From Trametes villosa (lineage: Eukaryota; Basidiomycota; Agaricomycetes; Polyporales; Polyporaceae): a stretch of DNA of 64,000 bases. A program made the position numbers and the translations under genes. Positions 22,348 through 34,870 of this stretch are shown in pieces. The notes under the pieces were generated by a model. That model had not been told where the DNA came from. It ran no database searches and saw only the letters and a program-made list of their open reading frames with translations. The DNA is taken from NCBI GenBank assembly GCA_002964805.2, contig PUDQ02000036.1:1-64000 (forward strand). The letters run 5' to 3'. Numbering within the stretch: position 1 is the stretch's first letter; each line of letters starts with the position of its first letter.

Positions 22348-23118
22348 TAGGGGAGGCGGCAGGAGGAGCTGGGTGGGAAATATGCCCGTGGCGAATGAGG
22401 TACCGAGTACCCCGAGCTTCGTGGCTAGTTATTAGGATTTGAATGAACGTGTTAGACATGCTAGCGAGGAGATATGCGGCGGGGTTAGTGCTAATGCAGT
22501 GAGTCCATAAGGGAGGCCGTCCAAGCCATTGAGGGTCGCTATATGCGCCTTGATACCGAGTCGGCGAGGAAACAAGCTCCAGCAACGAGCTCGCAGACCA
22601 GTGTAACCGAAACAAAGCCCAGATTATGCCAGCTATCTGCCAGAGCCGTCGTCTACTGCCAGAGGCCGCCGCCAGTCCGTAGCGATGGCTGCCGTCGAGG
22701 ACCGAGGCCGGCGGCCGCATGCCCAGCACTTTAAACCCAGCCGACGTGCGAGCGGGCGAGGGCGACTGGCAGGCGCGTGAGATCGAGTGCCGATCGGGAG
22801 CCGCGAGGGACGTGGGGCCACGCGAGCAGACAGCAGGCAGCCAGTCGAGCTACGCGGCGGGCGAGTCGGCAGAGGGCGGGCGCAGAGCCAGCCAGGGTAG
22901 AGAGCCGTGCACGAGCAAGCGAGAGTCTCCCCAGCGAGTCGAGCGGTGGCGGGGCAGAGAGCAGGAGGGAGAGACGACGTCATCGGATGGACGCGATCGG
23001 GGATAGACGCCGGATGGATGCGAGCCACGTGGGCCCATCTCTCGCTGCTGTCCTCGCCTGCTCCCTGCTCGCTGCTCTCTGCTTTAGCTGCTGCTCGGAC
23101 TGGGAGAGGAGTGCAGCG

Positions 23119-23498
23119 ATGGCCGACGTGCTCGTTCCGCCCGAGATCACCGCAGAGGTCACCCAGATCCTCTCCAACCTCGTCCTCGGTGACAATGCCA
23201 TCCGCTCCAGGCGAGTCCCCTCCCCTGCATCGATCCCCGCCGTCCACTGACTACCGCGCCGCCCGCGCTGCAGCGCAGAGAAGGCGGTCAACGACCGGCT
23301 CGAGCAGACCCCCGAGCTCTATCTGCTCGCCATCGCCCAGTTCGCGACCTCCGCCGACACCGAGCTCGTGAGTCCTTCTCCCCGTCCTCCCCGCGCACGC
23401 GATCGACCGCCCCCGCGCCCCAGATGCGCTCCTTCTCCCTCGTCCTCCTCCGCCGCCCCCTCTTCCGCCCCCCCTCCCAAAACCGCCTCGCGCTCTAG
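23119..23498 (+). pseudogene. Importin-beta-3 (Kap121/PSE1-like) 5' fragment, unit 1/2
   Basis: Exon 1 23119-23210 (MADVLVPPEITAEVTQIL and on), exon 2 23274-23367 (AEKAVNDRLEQTPELYLLAI and on), exon 3 23424-23498. Joined, they give the first about 86 residues of an importin-beta-3/Kap121-type nuclear import receptor, normally over 1,000 residues of HEAT repeats. Intron 1 uses a GC donor (ccag|gcgagt), a rare but genuine fungal type. The frame ends at TAG after LALY because of the same 29 bp deletion as in unit 1. The family assignment rests on residue patterns I recognise; it could be a related karyopherin. No later exons follow, so this is a captured gene start and not a gene. Confidence 0.75.
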
Positions 23499-26400
23499 GC
23501 CGGCGACCGGTGTGCGCGACTCCTCGGCTGGGCAGTGGCGGTGCGGTCGGTGGCACACATGGACCCACCGGCGGCGGGGCGGACCGTGCTCGCTCGGGGG
23601 TGTTTCGAATGGCCACGGAAAGAATTACGGACTCTGTCACGATTGCAGGGGCTGGTTGGACACCACGAGGTCAGCATCGTACAGAGCTGCTTGGACAGCA
23701 GGGGACTGGTGGACTCGAACTGGCGGACTTGGACTGGCAGACTCGGACAGGGGGACTCGGACTGGGGACTCGCAGACGGACTCGCGCGCTGACACCCGAC
23801 AGGAAAACTCTCAATTGCACCTCACAGTACGTACTCTCCCCTTTTCCGCCCTCGCGCCCGCCTCAGCAGGTATCCTGCGCCGCCCCCGCCCAACTCGTCT
23901 CCGCCCTCGTTTCCGCCCTGCCTGACTCGCCTCCGCTCTACTCGTCTCGCCGCCCTGCTCCGCGTCCCGCCCACGCGCTCTCGTACTGTACCTGCACCAC
24001 CACAGACGCGCGCACGGTCTACTGCGAGCGTGCCGTCTCCTGCACTGCACGTCGGGCGCCCCGACGAGCACCGCCCCTCACCACGCCCCGTGTGTCCTGC
24101 CACGACTCGCCCGTCTCGACGCCTGCCCCGCGCTGCTGCCAAACCCCCTCCGTGCGCCCGCTCCCGCCGCGCAGCGAACGCGCCGCACGAACAGGGACTT
24201 GTAGTACCGTACTCCGGGCCCTCGCACAAACCACGAACTGGCCGCCGCCGGCCAGGCCCCGCGCGAGCTGCTGCCGCCCGATACGCTGAAATAGGTAAGT
24301 CTGCTCCGCAATGCGTGCCGCGCGTGTCTGCTGCCACTTCCAACACCCGTCCTCCCCGCGCACGGCTCTCGCCATCGCTACAGCTCGCCGCCGCCGGCAG
24401 TGACCTCGACGAGCGCGCTCGGCCAGCCCGACTCGTGATGTCTGCCGGCCGCGCATTGACAAGCGGCTCACCAACGGCCGCCACGCGCCACCATCGACCC
24501 GGGCGAGCACGTCTCGGCGTCGAGCATGAAGACTCACCTGTAGATACACCCCGATCCGCCCTCCCCCCGCCGCCATACCCGTGTCCGCCTCGTCGAGTGC
24601 CGCATGACAGAATGCAGCCGCCGCGCTGCATTCCGACGTGCACGCCGCCACGCGTGCGAGCACTATGTAAGTCACTCCGTCTCCTGCAGCGAACAGAGAA
24701 CTCACACTCTCGCATCCGGCCCTCCGCCGTTCGCGATGGTCTGCTCCGTACTTCCTGTGTCGTCCTCGGCGTCGAGCACAGAATAATGGAAGCAGACCCG
24801 ACCAGCAATGGTGCAGCACGGTGACGATGAGAACAGCTGTCGAGCGGAGGAGGTGAAGGATGAGGGAGGAGGACAAGATAGTGAGTCGACCGGGAGACCA
24901 CGAAGCGGCGTGCGCAGAGCCTGGGCCGAGCGCGCCAGCATTCGCGGAGGCGGTACGCCTTCGCGAATGTTGCGCGCGCTCCGCGTCCTCGCAGACGTGT
25001 TTCAACGTCCCACGCGTACGGCGCTGTTCCCGCTGCGACCGCACCCCCGGGCGAATGCTCGGAGGCTTGCGCCGGGTGTTCTGCGCCTCCCGGAGAGGCA
25101 TCTCGCATTGATTGTGTATGTACCAGGAGTACTCCCAGCAATCTACAGTTTTCCGCCGTCTCGGCGTCGAAATCGCACCCGGTTGTCTTACAAAGACGCA
25201 GTCGGGCGCGGCACGCAGCGGGCGCGATGAGGGGCTCGCCGGCGCAGATGTGCATTGACAAGGAACTGCCAAGCGAGTCGCGCGACCATTCGGCGACGAG
25301 TCACGCCCGAAAATACCTCCCGGAACGCCGCCGCCGAAGGTACGCGCGCATACTCGATGTCTCGGACATTTCTTCGTGTTCATTTTCCACCCGGGCCAGG
25401 TATCTGGAAAAGCCCGTCCGCCCTTGCGAGTATACACACTTACGCTCTCCCTTGTACTCCGCACTGACTACCGTTAGGAGCAAGCCCACGAGAAGATGCG
25501 CCGCCGAACAGTTGTGCCCGGAATGATGCTCGGAAGTGAGCACAAGACCGCGCCCGCCGCGGGCACTGACAAGCGTATTTGGCGAAGTGCGTCCGACGTT
25601 TCAGGGGACGTCCAGGCCACCGTCCTCTGCCCGCGCCCGCCACGGGTTTCAGCACGCACGGTACGCGCAGACGAGCCCGCCAAGCCTCCGAGCGCGACAC
25701 CGGCCTGTGTAAGCACGGTGAGTGCTTGCCCGCGCCGTCCGAGTTCTGTCCGCGCCGCTCACCTTCGCACACTCTCCCCGGCTTCCCGCACACCCCGGCG
25801 AGCAGCCACCCGCTCGCGGCTGCTCACCGCTGGACGGAAAGCGTCTCGTAGGCTCTGTGAGTTCTCTCCTTCTCTCGTTTGAGGCGCCGCAACGCTGACA
25901 ACCTCTGTGTGTTCGTGGGCAGGGAGGCTCTCTATCCTATCCCTCCGAGTCTACCTAGGCCGCCGGGCTGCCCGTGCGCACATACCGCTTTTTTTCCACG
26001 TTAACCTCGACCCGCGCGCCCGTACAACCTCGCAACACCTGAACAGCCTCTCGGAGAACTCTACACACCCGGACGAATCGCGCATGTAGAGGATGGAGCG
26101 GTCAGTCCAGCCTTGAGTGCTCCGTCCTTGTCGCTCCGCCGCGCTGCAACCCTTATCAACAGCTCGAACGCGGCCTAACGGTCCGTGAATATCGGGTGAG
26201 CATGTTCTCGTACCCGCGCAGATGATAGTACTGACCGTGCGCGGGGTGTACTTCCACGAGCTCGCAGCGCCGTGCGCATCAACATCGAGGCGCGAGCGAT
26301 CGCTCTGGACAGGACGACTGGGGACACGAGGGACGGGCGGGGTCCCCACGCTGTACAAGGTGAGCATGGGGCTTATCCCGTCGCGGATCTGACTCTTACA

Positions 26401-29400
26401 GCCCGCAGAACGTCGGGATCGCGACGCACACGCTATCTTCAAAGCAAACACGGCACCTCCGGCTCATACAACGTCGGTAAGGCTGCCCGAGGCTCTCGTC
26501 GCGTGCTGGAGTCGTCCTGCACGTGCAGAGCACGGGACACGCGCGGAAACGCGGCCTCACAGTCCGCCGTTGACCTCGGTAGGCTGCCCGACGGCGCGCG
26601 CGACTTCTGCGCGCGTACGCGCGTTGCGCGGGACGATCCGAGCGCAGACGGAGGAGCTCTGGGCGCACGAGCTGAAGACGTCAACTATGATATATTATGT
26701 TGTACTTAGCATACAGTACGAGCGCGCCGCGCGGCGTGAAGCGTCCCCAGGGACCTCTTCATGTGCGATGTAAGGGTGCGCGCTCAGGAGCGCGAGCGCG
26801 ATGTCCTGGAGCGGCTCGGAATTGAGTCCTGCATGCCGCTCCCTACGCCGCCGGATGAGTAGGAACCCCCGCCCGCACCCTTTGTCTATTCGAGGCCCCG
26901 CGCGACGCGCTCCAAGCATGTCAGCACCTCAGAGAGCTCGCAAATCGACCTGGGGCAAGATGCGGCGGCCTGAGCGGCGGTTCGCGCCGGCAGCCTCGGG
27001 GCAGGTGGATGCCAGTGTAGGCGAAATTCAGGTTCGAAGCCGGCTGGACCTGTTCGAGGCGGGCGGTCAGCAGAAACACGGTGCGATTAATGCCCTAACG
27101 TCGCGTATGTGAGATCGGATGTTGCGGACTGAGCACCGGGACGATGCCCCTTGATGTAGCGCAAGCAAGCAGTGCGGTGGCGCATGCTCCGAGTCGGGGA
27201 CTCTGAGGTGCACATTCGCCCTCCCCACCGCCGTCTGGCACATGTACAGGGCACTCTGCCCGAGCCTCCTCCTTCGCTGAATGCACGCCAGTGCGAGTGC
27301 ACACGTCCGCTATATGGCATATATATCTGTAGGGCGTGGTAGTACAATATTTATCTATTCGGGACCTCCTACTGGTGACTCTGCCGCGCGATCCCCGCAT
27401 CCTTGGGTCCTGACTCGTACTTGACGCGATGCATGCGCATTGGGAGCGCGCGCCGATGATCCGGACACCGCGAGTTGCGAGAAGCGAGGCGCGATACGGG
27501 CGCAGGAACACAGGACCGTGAGCGCGAGGCGCAGACGGCTAGGACGCGTGCAAACCGTGAGTGCTTGGACGGACTCCGAGCCACTATGCTGTTTACCTCT
27601 CGCCGTTGCTCTCCTCGTCCTCCCTCTCATCATCCGCCGCCCGTCTCCTGCAGCCTCCCTCCCTCGTGCTTGGACTCATTGCCAGCTTTGTACACTTGCC
27701 GCACGACTTGTACTCGCGCCACTGGCACACTCGGAGTCTGCAGCTCTCCCGGAGGCTGGTAAGTCAGCTAGTTTCGGACGTTAGTACTCCTCACCAGTCT
27801 GATGCACAGGCTCCATCCGGCCGCCCCGCGCCTGCGCGAGCTTGGAAAGGGTCGTGCGGGGAGTCTGTATGGCGAGGCGACGGCCGAGGGAGAAGGCGGG
27901 GGTGGAGGTGGCCTTCCAGAGCGAGGGCGCGGCATGAGAGGCCCCGGTGGAAGGCGATGGCGTGCAGACCGGCCACAGAACTGTACGAGCCGCGACGCGG
28001 GGGCACGGGCAACAGGTAAGTGCGCCGCCTGCAAAAGCTCAAGCCTGTACGCTAAACCTGCCTTCCTGACGTTGTATTTGCGCTCCTCTTGCGCCCTAGG
28101 GCGGATCTGAATGCAGACGGTGAGTTTTTCCGCATGGCCCGCGCATTTCGTCTGCTTTACTGATACACGCGCTCACTCGTCGCATGCGGCATTACAGACT
28201 CGCGCATGACGTTTGCAAGCGGCTGATGGGGCTCAAGGAGGTCTACTAACAGTCTAGGTACATACATGGACGCGTCCGCGCGACGGGACGGGCTCACGAG
28301 GCTGCAAACGCGAAGGAGGGGTTCAAAAGGTCTGTATACAGTAGCTGTGTAGTGCTTAGGCAACAGTATGGTTCGTGCGAGGGCCTGGGGACGTACCGTG
28401 AACATATCGCGATGTAGATCGCCCGAGGACGCGTATGCGCGACCCAGTCCGTCGGTGTGCACCGCTAGGCTATGTCCGATGGACCGCAAGCGTCCTCGCA
28501 AATAAACGTCTGCCGGATGCGCGCCCATCGCGCCCCTTGCCGCCGCGAGATGCGCAGGACGTCGGCGCGAAGATCCGGGAGAACGGCGCGGGCGGTGAGC
28601 GGCGATATCGCAGTCGGCGGCGGGTGCACACTACGACACGCACCACAGCCGGGGTCCACAACCGTACATTAGTCTGGGATCAGTCCTGCGCGCCGCGGAA
28701 TGTGCCGTCCGCTCCTGTGAAGCACAGAGCTCGCAGCGGGCATTCTGGGGAGCAGGGTCTCGTCGTCACCCCCTCGATTCGGACTGACAACGCTCGGGCG
28801 AGCGGATTCGCGCCGCGCATTGCAAGCGCGGCGCGGGGAGTCGGTGGCGGCGCACGGAGCTCGTGTCCGCGTCCCCGGACTTCGCGAGGGGGGCTGTACA
28901 CGCTGCTAGCGATTGGGCAGTCAATTTAATGGCAATAAACGAGGAGAGATGCGTGTACCTCGTGCTCGGGCCATCGCAGGGCGGGGATCTCGCCGCGTCG
29001 CAAGTCTGAACACAGGGGATCGACGGGATCCGCATCCGTTTCGGTTTGGTATCAGCCCCGCCGCTCGCCGCAAAATGCGCCGGCCGCTCGCGTTCGGTGC
29101 GGAGCTTGCACTGCGAGGTCCGCAGAGCGGAGCCCCGTCGGCCCTCTGTATTCTGACGGACGACACTTGGGGGAGGGGAATCGCGGCGCGCATTGTGGCA
29201 AGCGCGGCGCGAGGAGTCTGGCGGCGGCGTACAGAACTCGAGCCCGTGTACCCGGTCTTCGCGCGCGGGCGCGTTTGAGGGCGCGGGGCTGTGTGTATAA
29301 TGTTAGCGATCTGGCAGCCTACTATCCAGAAGCGAGAAACAGAGAAAAATGCGCGTACCTGGCGGTCGGGGCTTTGCATGGCTGCGATGTGGCGTCGCAA

Positions 29401-31513
29401 GGCTGCACGGGCGAACGAGACGCACCCTGGAGGCCCTGGGCGCGTTTGACAGCTCTGCAAGAGTCCCTGTTGTTAACCTCCCGCCCACGAGCACCTCTCT
29501 ACCGCAATAGAAGCCTATACCTTTGTAGACGGAGCGGCAGGCTCCTGTCGAGGCGGAGGTGCCGTATAGAGCCCAGCCGTCGTCTCGCGTGAGTCCCAAT
29601 CCAAGCAGAGCGCGGGCGTGCGTCCGTACGCGGCTGGGCGGTCGATCCGGATGCCGAGCGCGCTGTTTGCGCTATGCGAGCCGTCGGCGGGTGTTTCGAG
29701 CACGCGGCAGCATGCGTGCGCGATCGTGGGGAGCCTGAGAACGAGACGATCAGCGCGGGGGACCCGGGACACGGAGTGAGCGCGGCGTCGCACCTCGGAC
29801 CCTCTGCGCGCTCAGACATCTCTCGTTCGTCCTACCCCTCCAGCCCTTCCGTCCCAGACCGCGCTCGATCTTCCCTTGACGCACGCCGCACGCCGCACGT
29901 AACTGGGCTGGACGCGCTGGGACTCCCGCTTCGTGCGCCGATGAGTGAGTACACTGAAAGCCACTTGCATGCATCTGTACAGTACTCACCGCCGTTTGTA
30001 GCCCAACCAGCCTGAGACTCGAGTGCAGCTCGCGCGACCCGCACAATACTTCCGGGCTCGACAAGACCATCAGAACGCGCCTCGGACGCAACAAGACGGC
30101 GGTTCGGCGATTTCTGGGCGTTGAGGGATGGGAGATCACGTCCGGCGTGGGAGTACCGTGTCCAGTAAGTCCTCGTCGCCCTCTGCAACGACGGCCGCTC
30201 ACCACTTCGACAACCCGCCCCAGACTGTCCAGCTAATCTTGCCAATGCGAACGGGGCCGCCGTACGCGCCGGGACGACTCGTACACAATCCGGACGGGCG
30301 GGCGGACTCGAGGTCAGCAGGTACAAGGTCAGCTCGACGTGCCGGAGAGCGTCGCATGCGACGGCGAGGGTACCACTAACACGTACGCGCCTCCCTCCTC
30401 CGTATCCCGCACGCCCGCGTCGCCAGCCACACTCACACGCACACCCATCTGCCCAGTCCCCGCCCACGCCGCCACAAACGCGAGCCGCGGGGCGTACTAC
30501 AGGCGCGGGAGACGGCCGTCGATACCTACAGTAGCTTGTATAGATCTAGAACTCGAAGCCCTGCACTCACTACGTAGTTACACGCGCCCGCCGTCCTCGT
30601 CGTCCGGGCAATGTGCCGAGTTTGCTTGGAGTGGGTCCCGCCGTCCACCGCCCATGGGCCGCCAAGCGTCGACCTCCGTCCGCGAGCTGCCGGACGACGG
30701 GCGCGCGAGCTTCGCGTCGCTCGAGCGTCCAGTACCCGAGGCGCGTCAGTAGCCAGCACCGAGTACCGAGTACCGAGTACCGGGGAGCCCAATCGGCGCA
30801 CGCCGGCCGCGCGTGCACGACAGTCTGCAGACTCGGAGGTGGGAACGCGGCGGGGAGCCCGAGGTCCGAGGTCCGAGGGCGGGCAGCCACAGACGATCAC
30901 TGTAAGTGTAGGAGTACTATTCAGTCCATGATCAGGTCCCGCAGAGAGCGAACGGGGCGCGCGCGACCCGCTCGGGAAGTGCACCTCGAAGCACACGGCG
31001 GCGAAGCCCCTTGGAGAAGACAAAGAGGGACGGCGCGCGAGCGACACAGAGCCCGCCCCGGGCGTCGAGCCTCGCGCCGCGCCGCGCCGCGCGTCGACAT
31101 ACGCGTGCGCGCCCCCAGCACGCACCCCTCGCGCGGCGTGGGCCCGCCCGCTCTCCCCGCCCGCTCTCCTCCTCACCGCCCTCGACACCTCCAGGCCTGC
31201 CCTCCTCCCCTCTTCCCCTCCCCCGACCACGCCACACCGGGCTCGGGGCTCGGAGCTGGGGGCTCGAGGGCGGGGCAGCGTCTCCCCCTCCGCCTCCGCC
31301 TCTGCGTCCCGACGCTCTAGCGTGCGACTTGCCGCTCGCGCGCGTGTCCGTGTCTGGGGGCGGGTCGCACGTCGGCAGGCGGCAAGCGGCTGGGCACGGA
31401 GTGGGCGGGGCGCGGGCGCGGGCTCGGGGCTCGGGAGTCGGGAGTGGGAAGTCGGGTGGGTGCTTCCGCTTCCGGGGGGCTGAGAGCGTTGAGGGGGTGC
31501 AGGTATGCGATCT

Positions 31514-31543
31514 GGGGGCGGGGGCGGGGGAGGCTGAGACGGG
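31514..31543 (+). other. G-rich tract with four G runs, unit 2
   Basis: Same tract as in unit 1, with aggctgagac before the fourth run. Confidence 0.7.
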
Positions 31544-31924
31544 CGGCGAGCCGCGAGCCGTGCACTGCGAGCTGCGAGCTGTGGGGAGACCGTCCTGGGG
31601 TCGACTCCGATGCGCGCAGAGCTCGACTTCAGAGCACCCACTCACCCGTCCGCCCATCGTCCGCCGCCCACCCTCGCACCCAGGACGTCCTCCCCCTGCA
31701 ACAGCAGCAGAGCTCCCAAGCGGGGATACACCCCCCGTACCATCGCACACCTCCCCATCCCCCTCCTCCGCGCATACATCCGCGCCGCCCGTCCCACGCG
31801 CTCGCCGACACAGCACGCCGGCGGTCGTGTCACTTGGCACTCGACGCTAGGCGACGCTACGTAGGCGGACCCCGGGCGCGGGGCGCGGGACGGGCGGCTG
31901 CGCCTAGGCGGGCGGGCAGGTGGG

Positions 31925-31933
31925 TACAAATAG
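31925..31933 (+). promoter_or_regulatory. TATA-like TACAAATAG, unit 2
   Basis: Identical element with the same CT-rich downstream tract. Confidence 0.35.
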
Positions 31934-32734
31934 CGGGGGGTGCGAGGGTTGTGCCGCTCACCACTCCCCTCCTCACCCCTCCCCTCCTCACCTCTCACCG
32001 CTCCCCTCTCACCTCCCCTCTGGGCTGAGACGTCCCGCGCTGCTCGTCGCGTGCCGCGCCCGGCCGTCGTCTGCCGTCCTGGGAGTTGCCTCGCCGCGGC
32101 GGGCCCCGGGCTCCGGGCTGGCGCAGTGCACCTGAGTACCAGTTCGCGGTGAGTTCGAGTTGGGCTTCGGATCTCGCCGTGGGACTCACTTTCGTTTTCG
32201 GCCAGGGTGCGGCGGTCGGAGATGGCGGGGGCGCGCGCAGGACCTGGGGAACGGGCGGTGAGCGGCGAGCGGGCCGTTCCGAGAGGGAGTGTACATGTAC
32301 ATACTTGGTCGGGTCGTCCGCGCCCGCCACGACCGCGATTCTGAGCGGAGGAGCGAGGCAGCGGTCGTGCGCACCGCGGGCGAGTCGAACGGCTGGGGGC
32401 TTCTGCGGAGGGCGCGAGCGCGTGGTGAACCGTTTGCTGCACGCGCGCGAGGTGCACGCGCGTGTCTTGCGGCGGTCCGCAGGCGTGTGCAGCTGCGGCG
32501 GCGTCGCTCTCTTGGCTGGCCGGGTACGAGGACGGTAGGCGAGTGATTAGAGGGCTGACGGGCGCGTGGCGAGTGCCGACGGCGTGTGGGTGTCGCGAAG
32601 GGGCTGATGAACGTGCGGTAGCTGTGAGGGGAGTGGTCATTGAGGGGACGGAGCGTCGAGTAGATGTGGGGGGTGTACCGGAGTGCGGTGCTGTGCGTGG
32701 TGCACGGCGTACGCGAGGAGGCTGCCCCAATACA

Positions 32735-32816
32735 TTCAGTTGGGGTATCCGATCGCCCATGTCTATTAGACATGGCGGACTTGGGGTCGATCCCAAGTCC
32801 CGGCGCTTAAATAAAT
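32735..32816 (+). repeat. Left terminal inverted repeat
   Basis: Starts ttcagttggggtatc and ends gcgcttaaataaat; pairs with 33366-33446. Confidence 0.9.
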
Positions 32817-32840
32817 GCCCAAACGGGGATGAAAAGAAAG

Positions 32841-32907
32841 CGCACGACAGGGGATTGAACCCATCTCTAGGCAGCGTTCAGGCAACATACCCTTACACCA
32901 CAGGACC
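32841..32907 (-). other. Degenerate tRNA-like sequence
   Basis: On the minus strand, an A-box-like TGGTGTAAGGG and a B-box-like GGTTCAATCCC occur at tRNA spacing, but the acceptor stem and T stem do not pair fully. Probably a decayed tRNA or tRNA-derived head, not a working tRNA. Confidence 0.45.
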
Positions 32908-32975
32908 TTTGACTGCCACCTATCTTGTAGCCATTTATCGCTTTGCAACACGCTTTCCTGAGAAAGCCTGCACGG

Positions 32976-33053
32976 CGTTAGGTTCGGGTTAGGGTTAGGG
33001 TTTTGGTTAGGGTTTTTCGGTTAGGGTTTTGGTTAGGGTATTAGGGTTAGGGA
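32976..33053 (+). repeat. Interstitial telomeric tract (TTAGGG)
   Basis: Seven TTAGGG hexamers (32989, 32995, 33007, 33021, 33033, 33041 and 33047) interspersed with T-rich variants such as ttttggttaggg. Many fungi and basidiomycetes use TTAGGG telomeres, so the tract is a telomere-type sequence trapped inside a transposon. Confidence 0.9.
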
Positions 33054-33237
33054 CCCCTCAAAAGGGAGCCGGTCTGTATTAAAAGCGCGAACGAGGCTTT
33101 AGTGTGCTCGCCTGAGGGCTCCCGGTTCGGGGGACCCCCCGAGCGCAGCGAGGGAGGGGAGGGAGCCCGAATGGCGGGTCCTCTTCGCGCCACCCCACAA
33201 ACCCTATATACAGCCCACGCACAGATGCCAAGTATAA

Positions 33238-33308
33238 GCCCCGTTAGTGCAGTGGTATTACTGTAGTGGTGCGGGCTTCAGGTCGCGGGTTCAATTTGTA
33301 GTCACCTC
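33238..33308 (+). other. Second degenerate tRNA-like sequence
   Basis: GCCCCGTTAGTGCAGTGGTA resembles a tRNA 5' end with A box, and GGTTCAATTTG resembles a B box. The T stem and 3' acceptor strand are not complementary, so it is not called a tRNA. Confidence 0.45.
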
Positions 33309-33365
33309 ATTCATTATGCCATGCGGCACTTGAATTTTACTCGCTGCCGGAGCGTGCGATTGGCT

Positions 33366-33446
33366 ATTTATTTAAGCGCCAGGACTTGGGATCGACCCCA
33401 AGTCCGCTATGTCTAATAGACACGGCGATCCGATACCCGAACTGAA
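33366..33446 (-). repeat. Right terminal inverted repeat
   Basis: Starts atttatttaagcgcc and ends gatacccgaactgaa; reverse complement of the left end with a few mismatches and one indel. Confidence 0.9.
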
Positions 33447-34347
33447 GCCCCTCGGCTGCCCGGAGTGCGGGCGCAAAGGATCAGATGCGGCGGGCGTTTG
33501 ATGAGAGGGATTTTGCAGAGGCGGACGTCGCAGGCGTCAAGGAGCCAGTACAGTAAGAGAGGCGGCAGGGTGAGCTGAGCCGGACGTTTGTCCGTGGGGA
33601 ATGAGCTATAGAGTACCTCGAGCTTCGTGGCTAGTTATTAGGATTTAAATGGAGGTGTTATTGAGCGCGAAGGGACGTGCTAGCGACGAGATATGCCGCA
33701 GGGTTAGTACTGATAGGGCGAGCCCGTAAGGGAGGCCGTCCAAGCGATTGAGGGTCGCTGTATGCGCCTTTACGCCGAGTCTATGCAGCGCAAGCGAGGA
33801 AACCAGCTCCGGCAACGAGCTCGCGGACCAGTGTAACCGAAACAAAGCCCAGATTATGCCAGCTATCTGCCAGAGCCGTCGTCTACCGCCAGAGGCCGCC
33901 GCCAGTCCGTAGCGATGGCTGCCGTCGAGGACCGAGGCCGCCGGCCGCGTGCTCAGAACTAGATACCCAGCCGAGGTGCGAGCGGGCGAGGGCGACTGGC
34001 AGGCGCGTGAGATCGAGTGCAGATCGGGAGCCGCGAGGGACGTGGGGCCACGCGAGCAGACAGCAGGCAGCTAGTCGAGCTACGCGGCGGGCGAGCAGGC
34101 AGAGGGCGGGAGAGAGCCAGCCAGGGCAGAGCGCCGTGCACGAGCGAGCGAGAGTCTCTCCCCAGCGAGTCGGGCGGTGGCCGGGCAGAGAGCAGCGCAG
34201 AGAGACGACGTCATCGGATAGACGCGATCGGGGATAGACGCCGGATGGATGCGGGCCACGTGGGTCCATCTCTCTCTGCTGTCCTCGCCTGCTCTGCTCT
34301 CCGCTCTCTGCTTTAGCTGCTGCTCGGACTGGGAGAGGAGTGCAGCG

Positions 34348-34870
34348 ATGGCCGACGTGCTCGTTCCGCCCGAGATCACCGCAGAGGTCACCCAGATCCT
34401 CTCCAACCTCGTCCTCGGCGACAATGCCATCCGCTCCAGGCGAGTCCCCGCCCTGCATCGATCCCCGCCCCCCACTGACCGCGCCTTTCGCACTGCAGCG
34501 CAGAGAAGGCGGTCAACGACCGGCTCGAGCAGACGCCCGAGCTCTATCTGCTCGCCATCGCCCAGTTCGCCACCTCCGCCGACACCGAGCTTGTGAGTCC
34601 TTCTCCCCGTCCTCCCCGCGCACGCGATCGACCGCGCCCCAGATGCGCTCCTTCTCCCTCGTCCTCCTCCGCCGCCTCCTCTTCCGCCCGCCGTCTCAAA
34701 ACCACCTCGCGCTCTACGACCAGCTCTCCGCCCGCGGCTGGCCACGGCCGGCGGCCGGTGTGCGCGACTCCTCGGCTGGGCAGTGGCGGTGCGGACGGTG
34801 GCACACATGGACCCACACGCGGCGGCGGGGGCCGTTTCTCGCTCGAGTGTTTCGAATGGCCACGGAATGA
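34348..34870 (+). pseudogene. Importin-beta-3 5' fragment, unit 2/3, chimeric end
   Basis: Exons 34348-34439, 34499-34592 and 34643 onward, with a GC donor at intron 1. The 29 bp deleted in units 1 and 2 is present, so the frame reads LALYDQLSA and then leaves importin homology, continuing through unit-specific DNA (RGWPRP and on) to a stop at 34870. The importin part stops at about residue 95 of the family's roughly 1,100. If transcribed, it would give a short chimeric protein. Confidence 0.75.

Larger units (their letters stand above)
13059..23367 (+). repeat. Array unit 1 (10.31 kb)
   Basis: Begins at the exact donor (gtgagtcc) of the second importin intron, without the exons that should precede it, and ends after importin exon 2. 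Order inside: importin exon 3 and GGACT minisatellite (13.1-13.5 kb), plus-strand intron-like modules (13.5-17.8 kb), minus-strand intron-like modules (18.0-20.1 kb), GC-rich simple repeats and G-tract (20.2-21.4 kb), promoter-like site (21.46 kb), a short conserved 3' coding-like block (22.15-22.35 kb), importin exons 1-2 (23.1-23.37 kb). Confidence 0.9.
32728..33453. mobile_element. 726 bp non-autonomous terminal-inverted-repeat element
   Basis: Lies between two copies of GGCTGCCC (32720-32727 and 33454-33461), while unit 3 has the uninterrupted site aggaggctgcccggagtg (GGCTGCCC at 54270-54277). The inverted ends of about 82 bp are 32735-32816 and 33366-33446 and differ at only a few positions. 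Each contains two small hairpins (atgtctattagacat and gacttggggtcgatcccaagtc). There is no coding capacity. Long inverted ends with an 8 bp duplication fit hAT- or Mutator-type elements. It carries a telomere-like tract and two tRNA-like stretches. Confidence 0.85.
32614..33552 (+). pseudogene. Conserved 3' coding-like block, unit 2 (split by insertion)
   Basis: The block runs to 32727 and resumes at 33462 after the 726 bp element. The downstream part reads MRRAFDERDFAEADVAGVKE and ends shortly after. Broken twice, by a frameshift and by the insertion. Confidence 0.4.
23368..34592 (+). repeat. Array unit 2 (10.49 kb plus 726 bp insertion)
   Basis: Same order as unit 1. I see no difference from unit 1 over the first 600 bp or so (23,368 to about 23,970). 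It is interrupted at 32,728-33,453 by a small inverted-repeat element. Confidence 0.9.

Noticed and set aside
32976..33053. A true chromosome end
   Set aside because: The TTAGGG tract is short, interrupted, and enclosed by the inverted repeats of a transposon with array DNA on both sides.
32841..33308. Functional tRNA genes
   Set aside because: A and B boxes are present, but acceptor and T stems do not pair, so I list them only as tRNA-like.
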